Shown here one piece after another: positions 52,691 to 64,000 of a stretch of 64,000 nucleotides of DNA; the first letter of the stretch is position 1, and the number at the start of each line of letters is the position of its first letter. This DNA comes from Apostichopus japonicus (Eukaryota; Echinodermata; Holothuroidea; Aspidochirotida; Stichopodidae): positions 184,001 through 248,000 of the forward strand of contig NC_092578.1 in NCBI RefSeq assembly GCF_037975245.1, given 5' to 3'. The notes under the pieces were generated by a model. That model was not told the DNA's origin. It saw only the letters and a program-made list of their open reading frames with translations, and did no database searches. The position numbers were made by a program, and so were the translations under genes.

Positions 52691-53109
52691 TTAAGTGTTG
52701 TATGTCATCACCAAATATAATATTTATGCCCACATGTACAAAATATTAACCAACAACTGTATTCCAAGTTAGGATATAATCTGATTTAAAGTTGTGTAGT
52801 TGTTGCAATTTTAAAATTGGTCAATAACATTTTGCGTGTAAATGTTCCCAAAAATATTTGGCCCAGACAAAGAGGCTCAAAAATATATTTGAATACCACA
52901 AAATGTGGGCTCAAATAGTCCCAAACATATTGGGCCCCACAAATTTTGGCCCAAACAATTTGTCCCATAGTGCATTGAGTTGGAAACTAGAGCAGCAATG
53001 CTGCAGTGGCTCAACCCGTCATCTGTGAAAGGACAACCAATTCAGTTGAGGGCTGCCATGACTCTATCTATAGTACAGTGTTGTACAGTGTTGTACGTAA
53101 GCACTGTTT
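52691..53109. other. no recognised feature
   Basis: Contains a loose tandem of CCCA(AC/GA)A.ATTTGG(C/G)C at about 52846-52960. No gene. Confidence 0.45.
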
Positions 53110-53330
53110 AATTTGTTTGGATTACCACTAGAACCCAGATGTTGTGCTTCCCTCACTTCGTTCAAAAAACTTCTGAAAACTCATCTTATGCATCAATTAT
53201 CCATCAATGTTACCTAATAATTATTTTGTTCATTCGTTTTTCTTTTCTCTTCTCTTTTTCTCTTCTAGCCTTAAGCACCCTTCCAGGTGGACATGCGTGA
53301 GTTATAAATAGTGTGACAAACCTAATATGC
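53110..53330 (+). mobile_element. L2/CR1-type retrotransposon, 3'-terminal fragment
   Basis: A short frame reads LFGLPLEPRCCASLTSFKKL, then LKTHLMHQL, the typical C-terminus of L2/CR1-like reverse transcriptase ORFs (W..LP..IR....L.SFKK.LKTHL). Downstream AGCCTTAAGCACCCTTCCAG, then GTGGACATGCGTGAG and TTATAAATAG, is a diverged form of the family's conserved 3' end. 5'-truncated and inactive, opposite in orientation to the large L2-type copy. Confidence 0.7.
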
Positions 53331-53399
53331 CAAGGAAGACAACCATGCAACATTTGGTTTTGTCTTGTGTTTAAAAGTCATCTCTTGCAATCTTATGAT

Positions 53400-53935
53400 T
53401 ATTTATGATATAAAGTATGAACAAAAAGAAACCCATTAAGCCCCACCCATTAATATTCATGAGATGAGAACCAAGAATGATAGGGCACATCTACAGTACT
53501 CGTCATTGGGCATCTATCTACCAAGTATCACATTGATCAACTAACTAGTGCTTCTTGAGATCTCGTGTTTGCAAACGGTTGTTGAAAATTTCACATTAAG
53601 CTCCACACATCATAAAGATTCATGAGGTAAAATTGTTAAAAAGAACATGTACATACTATGTAGTTACACCACCATACTAAGTTTTAACTCAATTGGACAT
53701 ATCGATGCAGAGATATTGACATGTTAAAAAATTTAATGTTAATGCACACCCACTTGTTAATATTCATGAGATGGGAACCACAAACAACAGGGCACATCTA
53801 CATATCATGGCCATCTACCTACCAAGTATGACACTGATTCAACTTGTTGAGATATTGTGTTTACAAGCTAGCCATCACACACACACCAGCAAGATCTCTA
53901 CGGTTACTATGTCTTTGGCATCCTAACCAAAAATG
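53400..53935. repeat. interspersed repeat, two diverged copies of about 305 bp with CA-rich end
   Basis: TTAATATTCATGAGATG.GAACCA, ATAGGGCACATCTACA or CAGGGCACATCTACAT, and CATCTA(T/C)CTACCAAGTAT occur at about 53450 and 53755. The block ends with CACACACACACCAGCAAG and CTAACCAAAAATG. Confidence 0.65.
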
Positions 53936-56900
53936 ATTTATTAGCACAACATTGGGGAAGGATGTCCTAAGACTCCCTACATGGAAAGGTGATTTCATGT
54001 ATCGCATGTACCTCAACTCTCCTTTATAAATCCTGCAACCACCCTAGTAGCAATATCTGTAACTTGCTCACCCAAGGAGCTGCTTCATTTAATGCTATTA
54101 AAACCAAAAACAGTATAGCCATATATGGTCATTTACTCTGTATAAAAGTGTATATCACAAGACTGACCTTATTAGTATTCAATTTGCAACTGTTTTGTGG
54201 CTAATTATAGACAGGATTGCTTTCAGGTTAGTTATTTACCACAAATGTGCTACTTTTCCTTCTAGATCAACAGCAATTCAGTCAGAAGTGTCCCTCCCCC
54301 CACACCCCCACCCATCCACTAGCACATATATATAAGTATTGATTAGAGCTCAATTTCATGTGCTTTTCACTGTTAGACTGGCAAACCAGGCATGTCATTG
54401 CACAGGTTCACAAACATTAACAGGAAGTAGGAAGTAGTTTTGCCAATTATGAATTATTAAACTGTGTACAAGCTTCCTGATTTAGCCAGATGAATAGAGG
54501 AATGATAGCAATTATCTTTTCTCTGATATTTGAACTCACATGTGCAATGTCATAATTCAGTTAGCTACCGTATGGCTCTACCAAGGAAAAGTGCACATTC
54601 AAAGAACTGAAAGTACTGCTTTACCCAGAGAAGGGCATTAATGGTGAGGTAGGGAATAGAAAAGAGGTTTGCTCTTCGTACAAATAACTTTTCTGAAAAG
54701 TTTGAGTACAGTGAAGATAGAGGCATTAGGTCCATTAAATTGGGGAGGCAAATCAACCTTGCTGTTAATATTCCAATTACACCTGCCAGGTCACTTGAAC
54801 AAACATCCTTAAGGGTCTGTGATATTTAATGTGTGTAAGCTGAACACTAATAGCAATCTAGGCTTTCTTAAGATTTGAAGCCTCTGATGTAACAATACAA
54901 GATTATAACAAAATGGTGTTTCATGCAATTCTGATGGCAGACGAATTCCGATTGCAAACACACCTACTGTAACAGCTTTAAGCATTGAATACCAAACTCT
55001 TGCTCAATCACTCATGAGAGAGGAAACTTGGCATAATAAATCTTGTTTCATCTTGAATGCAAGCTAATTAACCATATGAGAACTGCAGAAGTGGGAATAA
55101 ACTTTTAGGTCCCCCATGTTGGGGTATACAGCATTTATGACTGTAGTTGCACCATACAAAATAGCTCTACAAGTTGTGTACTGAAATGTGAAATACATTA
55201 GATCAAGCTAAGTTCTTTAACTCTAGATCAGGAAAACACCCCACATATGACATTGCAAAATACCAAAGTGGAGGTTGCAGAAATCTAAATTTGATTGCAA
55301 GAGATAAATTAAGGTTGTGGTTATAAACATATTTACAACGTACTTAGTCCTAATGAACACGGGAAATGTATAAAGTAAAGCAGAAAGTTTGCCTCTGTGA
55401 AACTAGTCTAGCTCCTTTGGAACTCTGTCACAGTTCACTTGTACCTGGCAACATTGCACTACAATGGAAGTCACGGTTATTGAAGTTACTTTCACTTACA
55501 CAACATCTCATTGAACACTTCATTCAAATAGAAATGGTTTGTACTGTATGGTCCTCTAGCCAAACATTAATGTCTCTTTCACTTGAGTGCCTTTATGTCT
55601 TTTCAGGATGGCAAAAACAGTCAAAATACAAATCTTCAGACTAGTAGAAGGGTTTCCACACATAAGACCGTATCTCTACCCAGCTGTCAGAAGACCTTAT
55701 CTCTACCCAGCTCTTGGAGAGTGAGAGATAATCCATGAATCCTTCAGGAGCACTAACAACACTCTCCTTTCACTGAGGTGAGGACAAGGTCACATAAAAG
55801 GTTGGTAAGGTCACTGTTGTGTTTATGTTACCCAGATGAGACTCCTCCAGGCAGATAAATTGTACCTCATTATTGTTGCTGCCAGAGGAAGGTTTATAAA
55901 CAGCCCACAAGCTATGGAGACTCCAGTCTTAATTAGCAGACACCTACAGTAGTAGACAAATCACCAGCAGTAAAAGCTAGAGGTGGAATCAATTGACAAT
56001 TATACACTTTAAAACAGAATTTATTGATCACATTCAGTTCCAAAAACAAATGTATATCATTCAGCCTAGCAAGTCGAGTTTACTTTCTAAAATGGAATAT
56101 TTGTAATAGTTTTGAAAACTCTGCGACATTACCAAGTTTCTTTTTTTTACTTACTAACATCAAAACCTTGATAACCTGATATCACCTTTACATGGTGGTT
56201 CTTATAAGCTAGATCAATTAGAATGTAAACATGCCACCAAATGAAAAAGGCTGCTTCCATTCATTCTTTTTCCCATAAAAGCTTCCTGTTGTATGTGTTC
56301 ATTTGAAGCAAAATTAACCTGAACTAACACAGGCAAACCTCCCCCCCCCCCCCACCCTTATCTCCACTGCCTCCCTTCCACAAACCACTTCTGCTTACTG
56401 GCCAAAAACAACAATACGGCAAAAACAGTACAGTGTGTGCAGATTTACCCTAATAACATTATGGGAGGGAGATTATAAAACCTTGACACAGATCTGAAAA
56501 AACAATACCCCTGTACATAACTATTTGTTTCTTTTTATTACTAAAATCACAATTAATAAGTCCTCCGCTTATTCAAATTTAATGGCTCATGCCACATAAT
56601 CAACAGCTACTTGAGCGAAAACTATTGAAATATCTTTTGGTATTGATGGTACTGCATGCTTGATTAAATTGTTGCATTTATAAGTTTTCTCACAATTACT
56701 ATGACAATCAGTTCCTTGTCTGCTGAACCAAAGTTGATGATTGGTAACTGTGGCAAGACACAGAGTGCAGATACTAACTGAAATCATTTTTTCTTCTTTC
56801 CTAATGGAAATTCACCTTTTTACTACAATAATGTTTGTTATGCCCATCTTCTTTCTGTACTACTGTACATACATACTAAGTTCAAACTAGTTAAACTTGT

Positions 56901-57911
56901 CACTATGCCAAATGACAAAATTTGCAACAAAGCTTACTCAGTAATGTGACAGCAGTTCGCTTGAATTAGTGATTTCCCTCAGACTGAGTTAAGCGGGCAG
57001 CATCCTAATTGCCCTCTTTATTAAGACTGGATAACTATCCAACAAATTGAGGACTTCCCACTGTAAGGTATGAATCATAAGTTCTTGCCAATTGGATTCT
57101 ATGTTAGTAAGCCTGCAATGCACTGTGGCATATACTAAGTGTCATTAGTATTCCATATTGGTGCTATTTAGGGTAACATGTATCCATTGATCTCCAGAGA
57201 AAAAGGCATGAAGGCTTCCATCCATCATACTGTATATCACACATGTTATTCACAGTCTGTATGTACATAAAGAAAAACCTTGAAAATACAAACAAACAAA
57301 AAGAAAATAGAACCAAATGAGAAGTAATCACAAAATATTCTCCAAAACTCATGGAAAGTATGGTTTTGATTAAATTGTAACTAGTACTTTGAGATGGTAC
57401 AATGATTGTTTTGTCCATCCTATTACAGATATCAGCTGGATACCCATATTTTTAAACAGCCAGAATGAAGGTCACCTCTCACTTTAAGTCATGCATAATA
57501 CATAAGGTATCAAAATAATAATCAGCTATCATAAGTTATTATCGTTTGCACAACTCACAGTAACCACTTGTATAACTCTCATTTGCAAAATCCTGTTAGT
57601 AAATTAGAAAAAAATAATATGTGCCTATTCTATTAAATTAGTCCTAACCTATTTTAAAATAAACAATCACGTTCCCCATCAAGTTCAGTATGCATGAAAC
57701 TGTGTGGTAGCCTTTTTTGGGGTTGCAGGGGGGGGGGGGGGGGAGACAAGCCTTTCCTTCCTGTTACTTCTGTTGTATGATTTATTACTTTGTTTGACCA
57801 AATATGTTCAAGACTTATACAAACTGTCATCAAATGGAGCCACAAATTTCATAGCAAAAATGTAGAAAAGACATTAGTGTAACCTAGCTAACAATTATAC
57901 TACCCCTTGTG
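53936..57911. other. 4 kb without recognised genes
   Basis: Presumably upstream or 5'-intronic DNA of the phosphatase gene. Small frames on both strands show no domains. A short duplication (CTTATCTCTACCCAGCT, about 55667 and 55692) and poly-C/G tracts (about 56340-56354 and 57729-57743) are the only structure noticed. Confidence 0.45.
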
Positions 57912-58215
57912 TTTAGTTTAGTTTAGTTCAGTAGGAAAAAAAGGATCAGGAGGGACACTCAAGTCCCCATCAAGGACCCAATAGGAGAGGAAAGAAAACT
58001 GAAGACACAAACACTCAGACCTGAGTACAATGCTTTAAGTGCTTGTCCAAAGCATTCTTAAACCCATTCACACTACTTGCAAGAACAACTTTCTCAGGCA
58101 AACCGTTCCACTCATTCACAACCCTAGTAGAAAAAAATTTATGCCGAATATTAAGACTACTTTGTGACTTTTGGAGTTTAAGACAATGACCTCTGGTCAG
58201 GCCTTGACAAATACG
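57912..58215 (-). mobile_element. non-LTR retrotransposon, 3'-terminal fragment with pentameric tail
   Basis: On the minus strand a frame reads GLTRGHCLKLQKSQS, then IRHKFFSTRVVNEWNGLPEK, then VNGFKNALDKHLKH to a stop near 58018. This is the standard C-terminus of a jockey/CR1-like reverse transcriptase (RH.FF..R...WN.LP, N.FK..LD.H). About 100 bp of 3' UTR follow, ending in an ACTAA-type pentamer tail (57912-57930). 5'-truncated and without catalytic motifs. Confidence 0.8.
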
Positions 58216-61200
58216 GTCGCCAACTCGCCAATGGCTACTAGAATATGCGGCTGGTGAGCAAAAAATGCATCACAATTGACATTTTGGGGAGTGGCTTATT
58301 CGCTCACTGCCTTTTTACGTTAGGCTTACTACTAACATGTGAGCCAATCAAGAAAGGCCTATTGCCTAATGTAACATATCACAGTAGTATTATCAAGTGC
58401 ACTGTTACAACACGGAGATTTTTCAGTTGCGGGGACTTTTTGCGAAGTGTAGTGATACGAACTGAACTTTCAAGGGAACTCAAACATGAAATCATAATTT
58501 TACCGAAATAACATTTCATATCTCGAAATGAACAACAGGAAGTTTATTGGATTAGTTGTCTGTCATAAAACATTTATAATTCTCGAAACCTGACCAATGA
58601 AAGCAGTAAGTCTGACACTCAGTAATCGATCGACTATAATAATAATTGTCAGTACCAAGCATTAATATGCTAACGATACTAACACATACACTGATACAGT
58701 AGTCTGATGTCATTTCCAGTGAAAGTTACAGATGGTCAGCCATGTCATCGTTTATTTGTGGTCAATTTTTACAAAGCAGGTCCTAAACTATGCTTAAAAT
58801 GTTTCAACGTTTCATTTTTTCATATGTATCATGTTTTAAACACTTTAGACGAACCACAAGCTGAATAGGTCGTTTTTCCTGTAAACAAATAACACTATAC
58901 GGCGATAGCCTAAGTAAGGCCATACTACATATGTTTATATGACACAAACAATTAGTGATAGAAAATGGCGAGTAAATTAAACGTTTTGGCGAGTAGAATT
59001 TTAGCCTCGGTTGCCAGTTGGCAAGTAGTTTTAAAAATATTTGTGAGGCCTGCCGCTGGTACAACTACTATTTGCAAACATGAAAAAGTCAGTGAAGGCT
59101 AAATTGTCAAACCATACACCTGTACTGGTGTTTACCAGAACCAAAAAAAAAAACTTTTTTTTTTCTTTCAGTTAATTATAAACTCCTACGATAAGCCGAC
59201 AATACTAACAACTAAGGAAAGCCAAAATTAGCAAGTGCTTCGTGCTTTAAATATTTCAAACATGCAACAAATGGTGAATATGCAAACTTGATTCTCAGTC
59301 ACTGATGTTTTAACAAACTTTTATTCTCAGCAACATATGTTTAACACAATGATTTTTTTTGGGTGCAGTGTCCACTTGTACAATACAGTGGCCAGACTGG
59401 TCAAATTTACTTTACTGTGCTTCAAAGACAGTTGGCGATGTTTAATGTTGGTAGCTCGACAGGCGTTTTAGCCATTAAGTTTGGTAGCCCACATACAGTA
59501 AAAAGGAGCCCGGGCATAGGATTTTTCGAGCCCTGATAAAATCCTGTGTTACTTCAGCCTTTAGGTCTTAAAATAAGCATGCACAGTTTTGTGAAACCCG
59601 AAACCTTTCTTATTTTCTAGCCAAAAAATTGGATCTGGGTCAAAAACGTTTTTTTCCCCTCCCGAATTTCATTGAAACATCCAAATCTCTGACGGAGGTG
59701 TCACGATCGCTAAGATGCGTAGCTTTGCTAACAGAGGTCCAAGTCTAGTTTGTTGGCAGTAAAGGATATAAAAATATAAAAAAATTCAAGAAATGTTACT
59801 GTCTTCATGACTCTCTTTTCATTACCCACATTAACTTAACTGAAGTAAAAATGTCGAAAAGAAATGTGTTAGTGAAATGTTCTCTTAAAGTTTCAACATC
59901 ACTCATATGGCACACATATCGTTTGTCTTGTGTTTACAGTAATTCACAAAGTTCAAGTTCTTGTTCAGAAAAAAAATCACTGTCATCCCGATCACTCGAT
60001 GGTCTCATCAGCTAGAAAACTACTCTGATAATGACAGAACAAGTGATTATTTGCTCACAATCAACTAAGAGTTTCTGTTAACTAAGGAAGGATTTGCTCT
60101 GTCGGTTGCTTACTGTTTATACTGCTAATGATGATAAAATAGAATTCGTTGGTTAACACACAAAAAATTCGCCCCAGATGGAGAATCTTCCTAAACATAG
60201 ATGTTATTGTAATACCTCCTCCCGAGAAACTACAATCAATTTCTCTACCTCCAAATTCATGCTATTAAGATATTATATTTTCGGGGAATAGGGCCAAGCG
60301 TAAACCCCATTATGACCAATTGGGTATCGTAAAAAAAATTGCTTTACAATACGATTGGTCCAATTAATTCAGTAGTGGCTGACAAAGTGTTCCAAGGTAC
60401 CAAATTGGCCAAGGCTCAAGCCATGTTGGCGGGTGGTGTCTTGACGGTAAAATAAATTTCTCTTCAAGGAATGAAGAGAATTTACCATCTACACTTTCAA
60501 GTACAAGTTGAAAAATATCGCTGGCAAAAGCAGGGATTTGGTTGGCAAAGATTTTAAATTGTTTATGTTAAAGTTGGAAACATGTGTTCATCAACGTAAA
60601 CGAATAACCAACTGAGAGACGCCTTTCTAACTGATAAGAAGAAATAGTGAAAGGAAACTTACAAAGAAAAGAAAATCTATTAGCATACAAAGAAAACTTG
60701 TCCAACAGCAACATCTGTAATTTCCAGCCATATATGCAACATTTTTACTCCTTTAGTATTTCCTGGGCTCAAGTCTGATGCCAGGTGTATCTTGTGAATA
60801 ATGGACTATGACTGGTCTAATGTTACTTTTTGCATCTTTATTGTTCAATTCCCAGAGCCCTGCTCAAATGTTTTCTCACTGCTAGACCTGTGTTCTGGGC
60901 CGGCTGCATGCGCAGATGTATGTTGTATGGTATTGTGGATTGCGCAATGTACCTTTGAAGTTTTAACAATCATTTTTTGTACACGAACTGTGCTCTTGTG
61001 TTTGAAATGATTTTCTCCATATCCTCTACTGTTAAATTGAAGTAAAATAATAAGGACAACACAAAGAGGACAAACATGTTGGATATAACAATATATTTTG
61101 AACTGCATCTCGTCATTTGAGTGTGTACTTCTCACAACTACTAACGTTGGCCACCAAGGTCAGTTCAACACTACAAGGTCACCTAACTGATTCACTCATA

Positions 61201-62033
61201 TATGGGCTGCATAGCCTACTGTTAGGCCTACCTATCCACACTCAAGCACTGGTATATGACGTGTGCCGATGGTAGCTGACAATGTTGTCTAGCAGAAAAG
61301 CTTACTCTTGTAGAAATTTACTTTCATATTGCAAAAAGAACAGTAAATAGGAGAAACCAAAGTCAACAAACGATAGATGGAAGCTTTAACTTTTTTCCAG
61401 TATTTGCAATTCACATTTCGGTTTCTTCTTTTTTTTCAGTTTCTTAAAATAAAAAATGGTACCGAAATTCGGTCGTCAAAAACCAGTTTCGGTAATAAAA
61501 CCGGTTTCCTGTGCAAGCCTATCTTAAATTCTCATTGACTTCCTACTGTATTGTAATCTGTAGTTAAACTTAGTCATAGAAATAGCACATGGTTTAAGGA
61601 TTGTCAAGATGGATTTTGTAAGCATCCTACTTATAGATTAGCTAGATGTTGGGCTATGCCAATTCAAAGTTAACCAGCCTGTACTCTTCACCAACGATAC
61701 TTACTAATCTAGCCTTAGCCAACAATTAATTGGTTATGAAAGGAGATTGAACCAAACCCTCAGTAAACATACAATGGCAAACGTACTTTTATAGGCCTAG
61801 TCTAGTTGAAAAGTGAACCATCTAGCGTAGCCGAAAGCCCTAGACACAGTACTAGTTACTAATACTACTATACTACGGCCTATCCTATGCCTAAATTAGG
61901 CCTAACTTTGCCATGTCGACTGCAACATTAGGTCTAGGCTAGGCCTAAGTTAGGTCAAAGCTACGTTTTCTTTCTATTTAATTTCTATTAATCTAAATCT
62001 GCTTCCAACACTGTTCATGTATATGATACTTAC
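58216..62033. other. 3.8 kb without recognised genes
   Basis: Low-similarity frames only. Part may be derived from unknown inverted-repeat elements: CGCCAACTCGCCAATGG at about 58218 and TTGCCAGTTGGCAAG at about 59011, and TACCGAAATTCGG with CCGGTTTCCTGTGCAAGCCT at about 61460-61520. No complete element could be delimited. Confidence 0.35.
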
Positions 62034-62300
62034 CCAGTATCAATACATTTACTAGAGAGAAGTTGTTAATGGTAAATCAAATATTCCGTAGTAACGCCAC
62101 TTTCTCGGTCATGCAGAAATCTGTCCAAATAGTTGGCTCACATCAAAAGTGTTCACTAACTTAGTGTAGTTTATTTCTGTACCAAGGCTAACCATCTGAG
62201 CTTACAGTGTACAGTTGCTAGTATTACTAAATACTACGTTATTGTGGATGGTACATGCCCACATACCGGTTGTGCATAGTGTATAGCCTATAAATACGGT
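62034..62300 (-). promoter_or_regulatory. candidate promoter and first exon for the minus-strand gene
   Basis: On the minus strand a TATA-like TATTTATAG lies at about 62289-62297. A strong donor (ACTGG then GTAAGTAT) follows at 62033, so an untranslated first exon could run from roughly 62260 to 62034. The flanking minus-strand sequence just upstream (62341-62395) is richer in CG dinucleotides than most of the window. No transcript evidence is available. Confidence 0.22.
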
Positions 62301-62560
62301 ACAGAACGAGTAATATGTACATAACTTGTTGACATTTCGATGTGATGACTGAGTTGCGAGAACGAGGGCGAATCCTAAGGGTGGAGGCGCTACAACAAAA
62401 ATATATAATAGGGTTCATAATAAAGGTTCCCGAAAAAAATACTGCAAATAAATGTCTGATCTATTGCTGTAGAAAAATAGGAGCCCATATTTCACGTCTT
62501 TTGAAAAAGTTTTTTTTATAAAACTCTGTATCACATCAGTTGGGGTTAGGGTTTTATAAT

Positions 62561-62600
62561 CAGGCGCGTATCCAGGGGGCGTTGGGGGCGCGCGCCCCCC
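62561..62600 (+). mobile_element. DNA-transposon left end (CAGGCGCGTATCCAGG)
   Basis: CAGGCGCGTATCCAGGGGGC resembles the termini of the element at 63242-63555. The matching right end is not found, so this is a fragment or an element interrupted by the polypurine tract and later insertions. Confidence 0.45.
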
Positions 62601-62605
62601 TGGTA

Positions 62606-62768
62606 AGAAAAAGAGGAGAGAAAAAAGAGAAGAAGAAAGGGAAAAAAAGAGGGGGAAAGAGGAGGAAGGAAGGGAAAACAAAAAGAAGAAAGAGAGAAAA
62701 AGGAGAAAGGTAGCAAAAGAGGAAGCAGAAGAAAGACGCCAAGACATCGGGAAGAGAAAGAGGAACAG
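62606..62768 (+). repeat. polypurine tract
   Basis: About 160 bp of nearly pure A/G on the plus strand with few interruptions. It yields spurious Phe/Leu/Ser-rich frames on the minus strand. Confidence 0.9.
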
Positions 62769-62905
62769 TGACATAATTACAGCGCTGATCCCTACTATAT
62801 ACACAGGATGGCCAGTGACGGATCAAGGATTTCGGAAGGGCGTGCACCTCAGCCTACCCCTTACACCGACAACTCCATTTTTGACGTTCCATTTTTCCTT
62901 TCTCA

Positions 62906-63082
<177 letters not shown>

Positions 63083-63241
63083 ATCATGACGTGTGTGTTT
63101 ATGGACGCCATAAACAATTGTACAATTGTGCTATGAAACCAACTGTGGCTGGTATTGACCTCGACCGAGTCGTCGGGGAACATGGCATTGGAACATGGAA
63201 CATGGCGCATTTCGGTATTAGACCAGGATCTATAGGCAAAC
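63083..63241. other. unrecognised stretch between microsatellite and transposon
   Basis: An open plus-strand frame with [20 protein letters not shown] is present, but it shows no domain I know. GGAACATGGAACATGG is a small tandem duplication. Confidence 0.35.
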
Positions 63242-63555
63242 CAGGCGCGTAGCCAAGGGGGGCGTAGGGGGCAGCCGCCCCCCCCCCCCTTTGAGCATAT
63301 TTTTAATAATTTTTTTTAATGTTTTTATGATATCGCTAGTAATTTCAAAAGAGAAAATGCTTAGTTGCAACTTACAAGGCCTGGGAAGTGCCATTTCCAG
63401 CGATCTGGGAGGCATTTTCAGCCAAAATTTTCTTGTACGCTTCGCGCCAAACATGGTGGCGCTACGCTTAGATAGTTTGCAATGCCGTATCTACGGCTCT
63501 GATAATTTGCCTACATTTTCGCCCCTCCCTTGGCAAATTCCTGGCTACGCGCCTG
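63242..63555. mobile_element. 314-bp non-autonomous DNA transposon, probably hAT-type
   Basis: The ends CAGGCGCGTAGCCAAGG and (inverted) CAGGCGCGTAGCCAGG match over the first 14 bases. The flanks AGGCAAAC and ATGCGAAC agree at 6 of 8 positions, compatible with an aged 8-bp duplication. The interior contains a poly-C run (63275-63290) and no transposase. Confidence 0.65.
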
Positions 63556-64000
63556 ATGCGAACTGCACTAGACCTATGTCCTTCGATGCAACACTGCCAT
63601 CCAGCTGATAAATATACATTCCGACCTGAATGCTTATTGTTACCCCAAACCTAGTACCGTAACTCATACAATGAATCTAAAAATTCAATTCTGCATGCGA
63701 TTTGAGAATTGAGCACATTTCCTGTGAATATCATGTAGTGGATCCAAGGGCATATCATTGCCGGGGCGGACACACCCATCACTTCTTGAGATTGTTCCCA
63801 TCTGCATGAAAATGCGCGCCCACAACCCTACGCCCACCCCTCTAATCGCTTCCCGTTGAGCTACGAAACTTAATTAATGCATGACCTTCGCCCGTAGTAC
63901 CAAGACTTTGACAAAATACGGCAACACACCACTTCATCGATAACAAGTGATCGGGTTGTGTTTTAGTGACGTCTAGAGGTCGTGCACTGACCTACATGGA
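63556..64000. other. right edge, no recognised gene
   Basis: GTAGTGGATCCAAGGGCATA near 63736 resembles a degraded DNA-transposon terminus. Otherwise nothing identifiable. Confidence 0.35.

Noticed and set aside
58216-59025. possible 0.8-kb foldback element with CGCCAACT.GCCA-type ends
   Set aside because: The inverted similarity is short and imperfect and no target duplication could be defined.
61430-61520. right end of a possible hAT-type element (TAGGCTTGCACAGGAAACC on the minus strand)
   Set aside because: No matching left terminus was found within the neighbouring few kilobases, so no element can be delimited.
62415-62804. 129-codon minus-strand frame resembling a hydrophobic membrane protein
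   Set aside because: It is the complement of a polypurine tract (Phe, Leu, Ser only); low complexity.
63291-63608. 105-codon plus-strand frame starting in the right-end transposon
   Set aside because: It lies inside and across the end of a non-autonomous element (63242-63555); no transposase motif.

Overview
The window looks like nuclear DNA of a marine invertebrate, possibly an echinoderm or another deuterostome. The DNA is AT-rich, there is one animal gene cut into small GT-AG exons by large introns, and the transposon families are typical of animals (L2/CR1-type and Penelope-like retroelements, hAT-type and other inverted-repeat elements). The species cannot be fixed by eye, and no prokaryotic operon, tRNA, rRNA or CRISPR array is visible.

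Only one host gene is recognisable. It is the 5' half of a FERM-PDZ protein tyrosine phosphatase of the PTPN3/PTPN4 (fly Ptpmeg) family on the minus strand. Thirteen exons between 48944 and 569 join in phase with GT-AG boundaries into 503 codons: FERM lobes F1, F2 and F3, the FERM-adjacent segment, a Ser-rich linker and the first half of the PDZ domain. The rest of the PDZ and the phosphatase domain must lie to the left of position 1. A candidate 5' UTR exon (50730-50771) and a candidate promoter/first exon (about 62034-62300) are weakly supported.

The introns are dominated by tandem minisatellites with units of about 33 to 120 bp. I count about fifteen arrays totalling roughly 17 kb, about a quarter of the window. 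Two of them include a real splice site of the gene in the repeat unit. The array at 24160-24604 repeats the 5' splice site of the exon ending at 24606, and the array at 720-1690 repeats the 3' splice site of the PDZ exon starting at 706. A third array (32022-34982) makes up nearly all of one intron.

Mobile DNA: a 3.7 kb L2/CR1-type retrotransposon (15871-19594, minus) lies inside a 94-bp minisatellite and has one ORF broken by a single TGA. There are truncated non-LTR 3' ends at 53110-53330 and 57912-58215, and a Penelope-like 3' end at 3630-4310. A 1625-bp non-autonomous hAT-type element (36906-38530) has a perfect 8-bp target duplication. Other inverted-repeat elements lie at 40871-41414, 51034-51635 and 63242-63555. 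A diverged repeat family at 41975-44410 carries clusters of AGGTCA half-sites and ends in a CA-rich tract plus a short palindrome, and related pieces recur at 1-170, 49970-50445, 52140-52690 and 53400-53935. The far right end (62560-63600) is a pile of DNA-transposon ends, a polypurine tract and an AT microsatellite.
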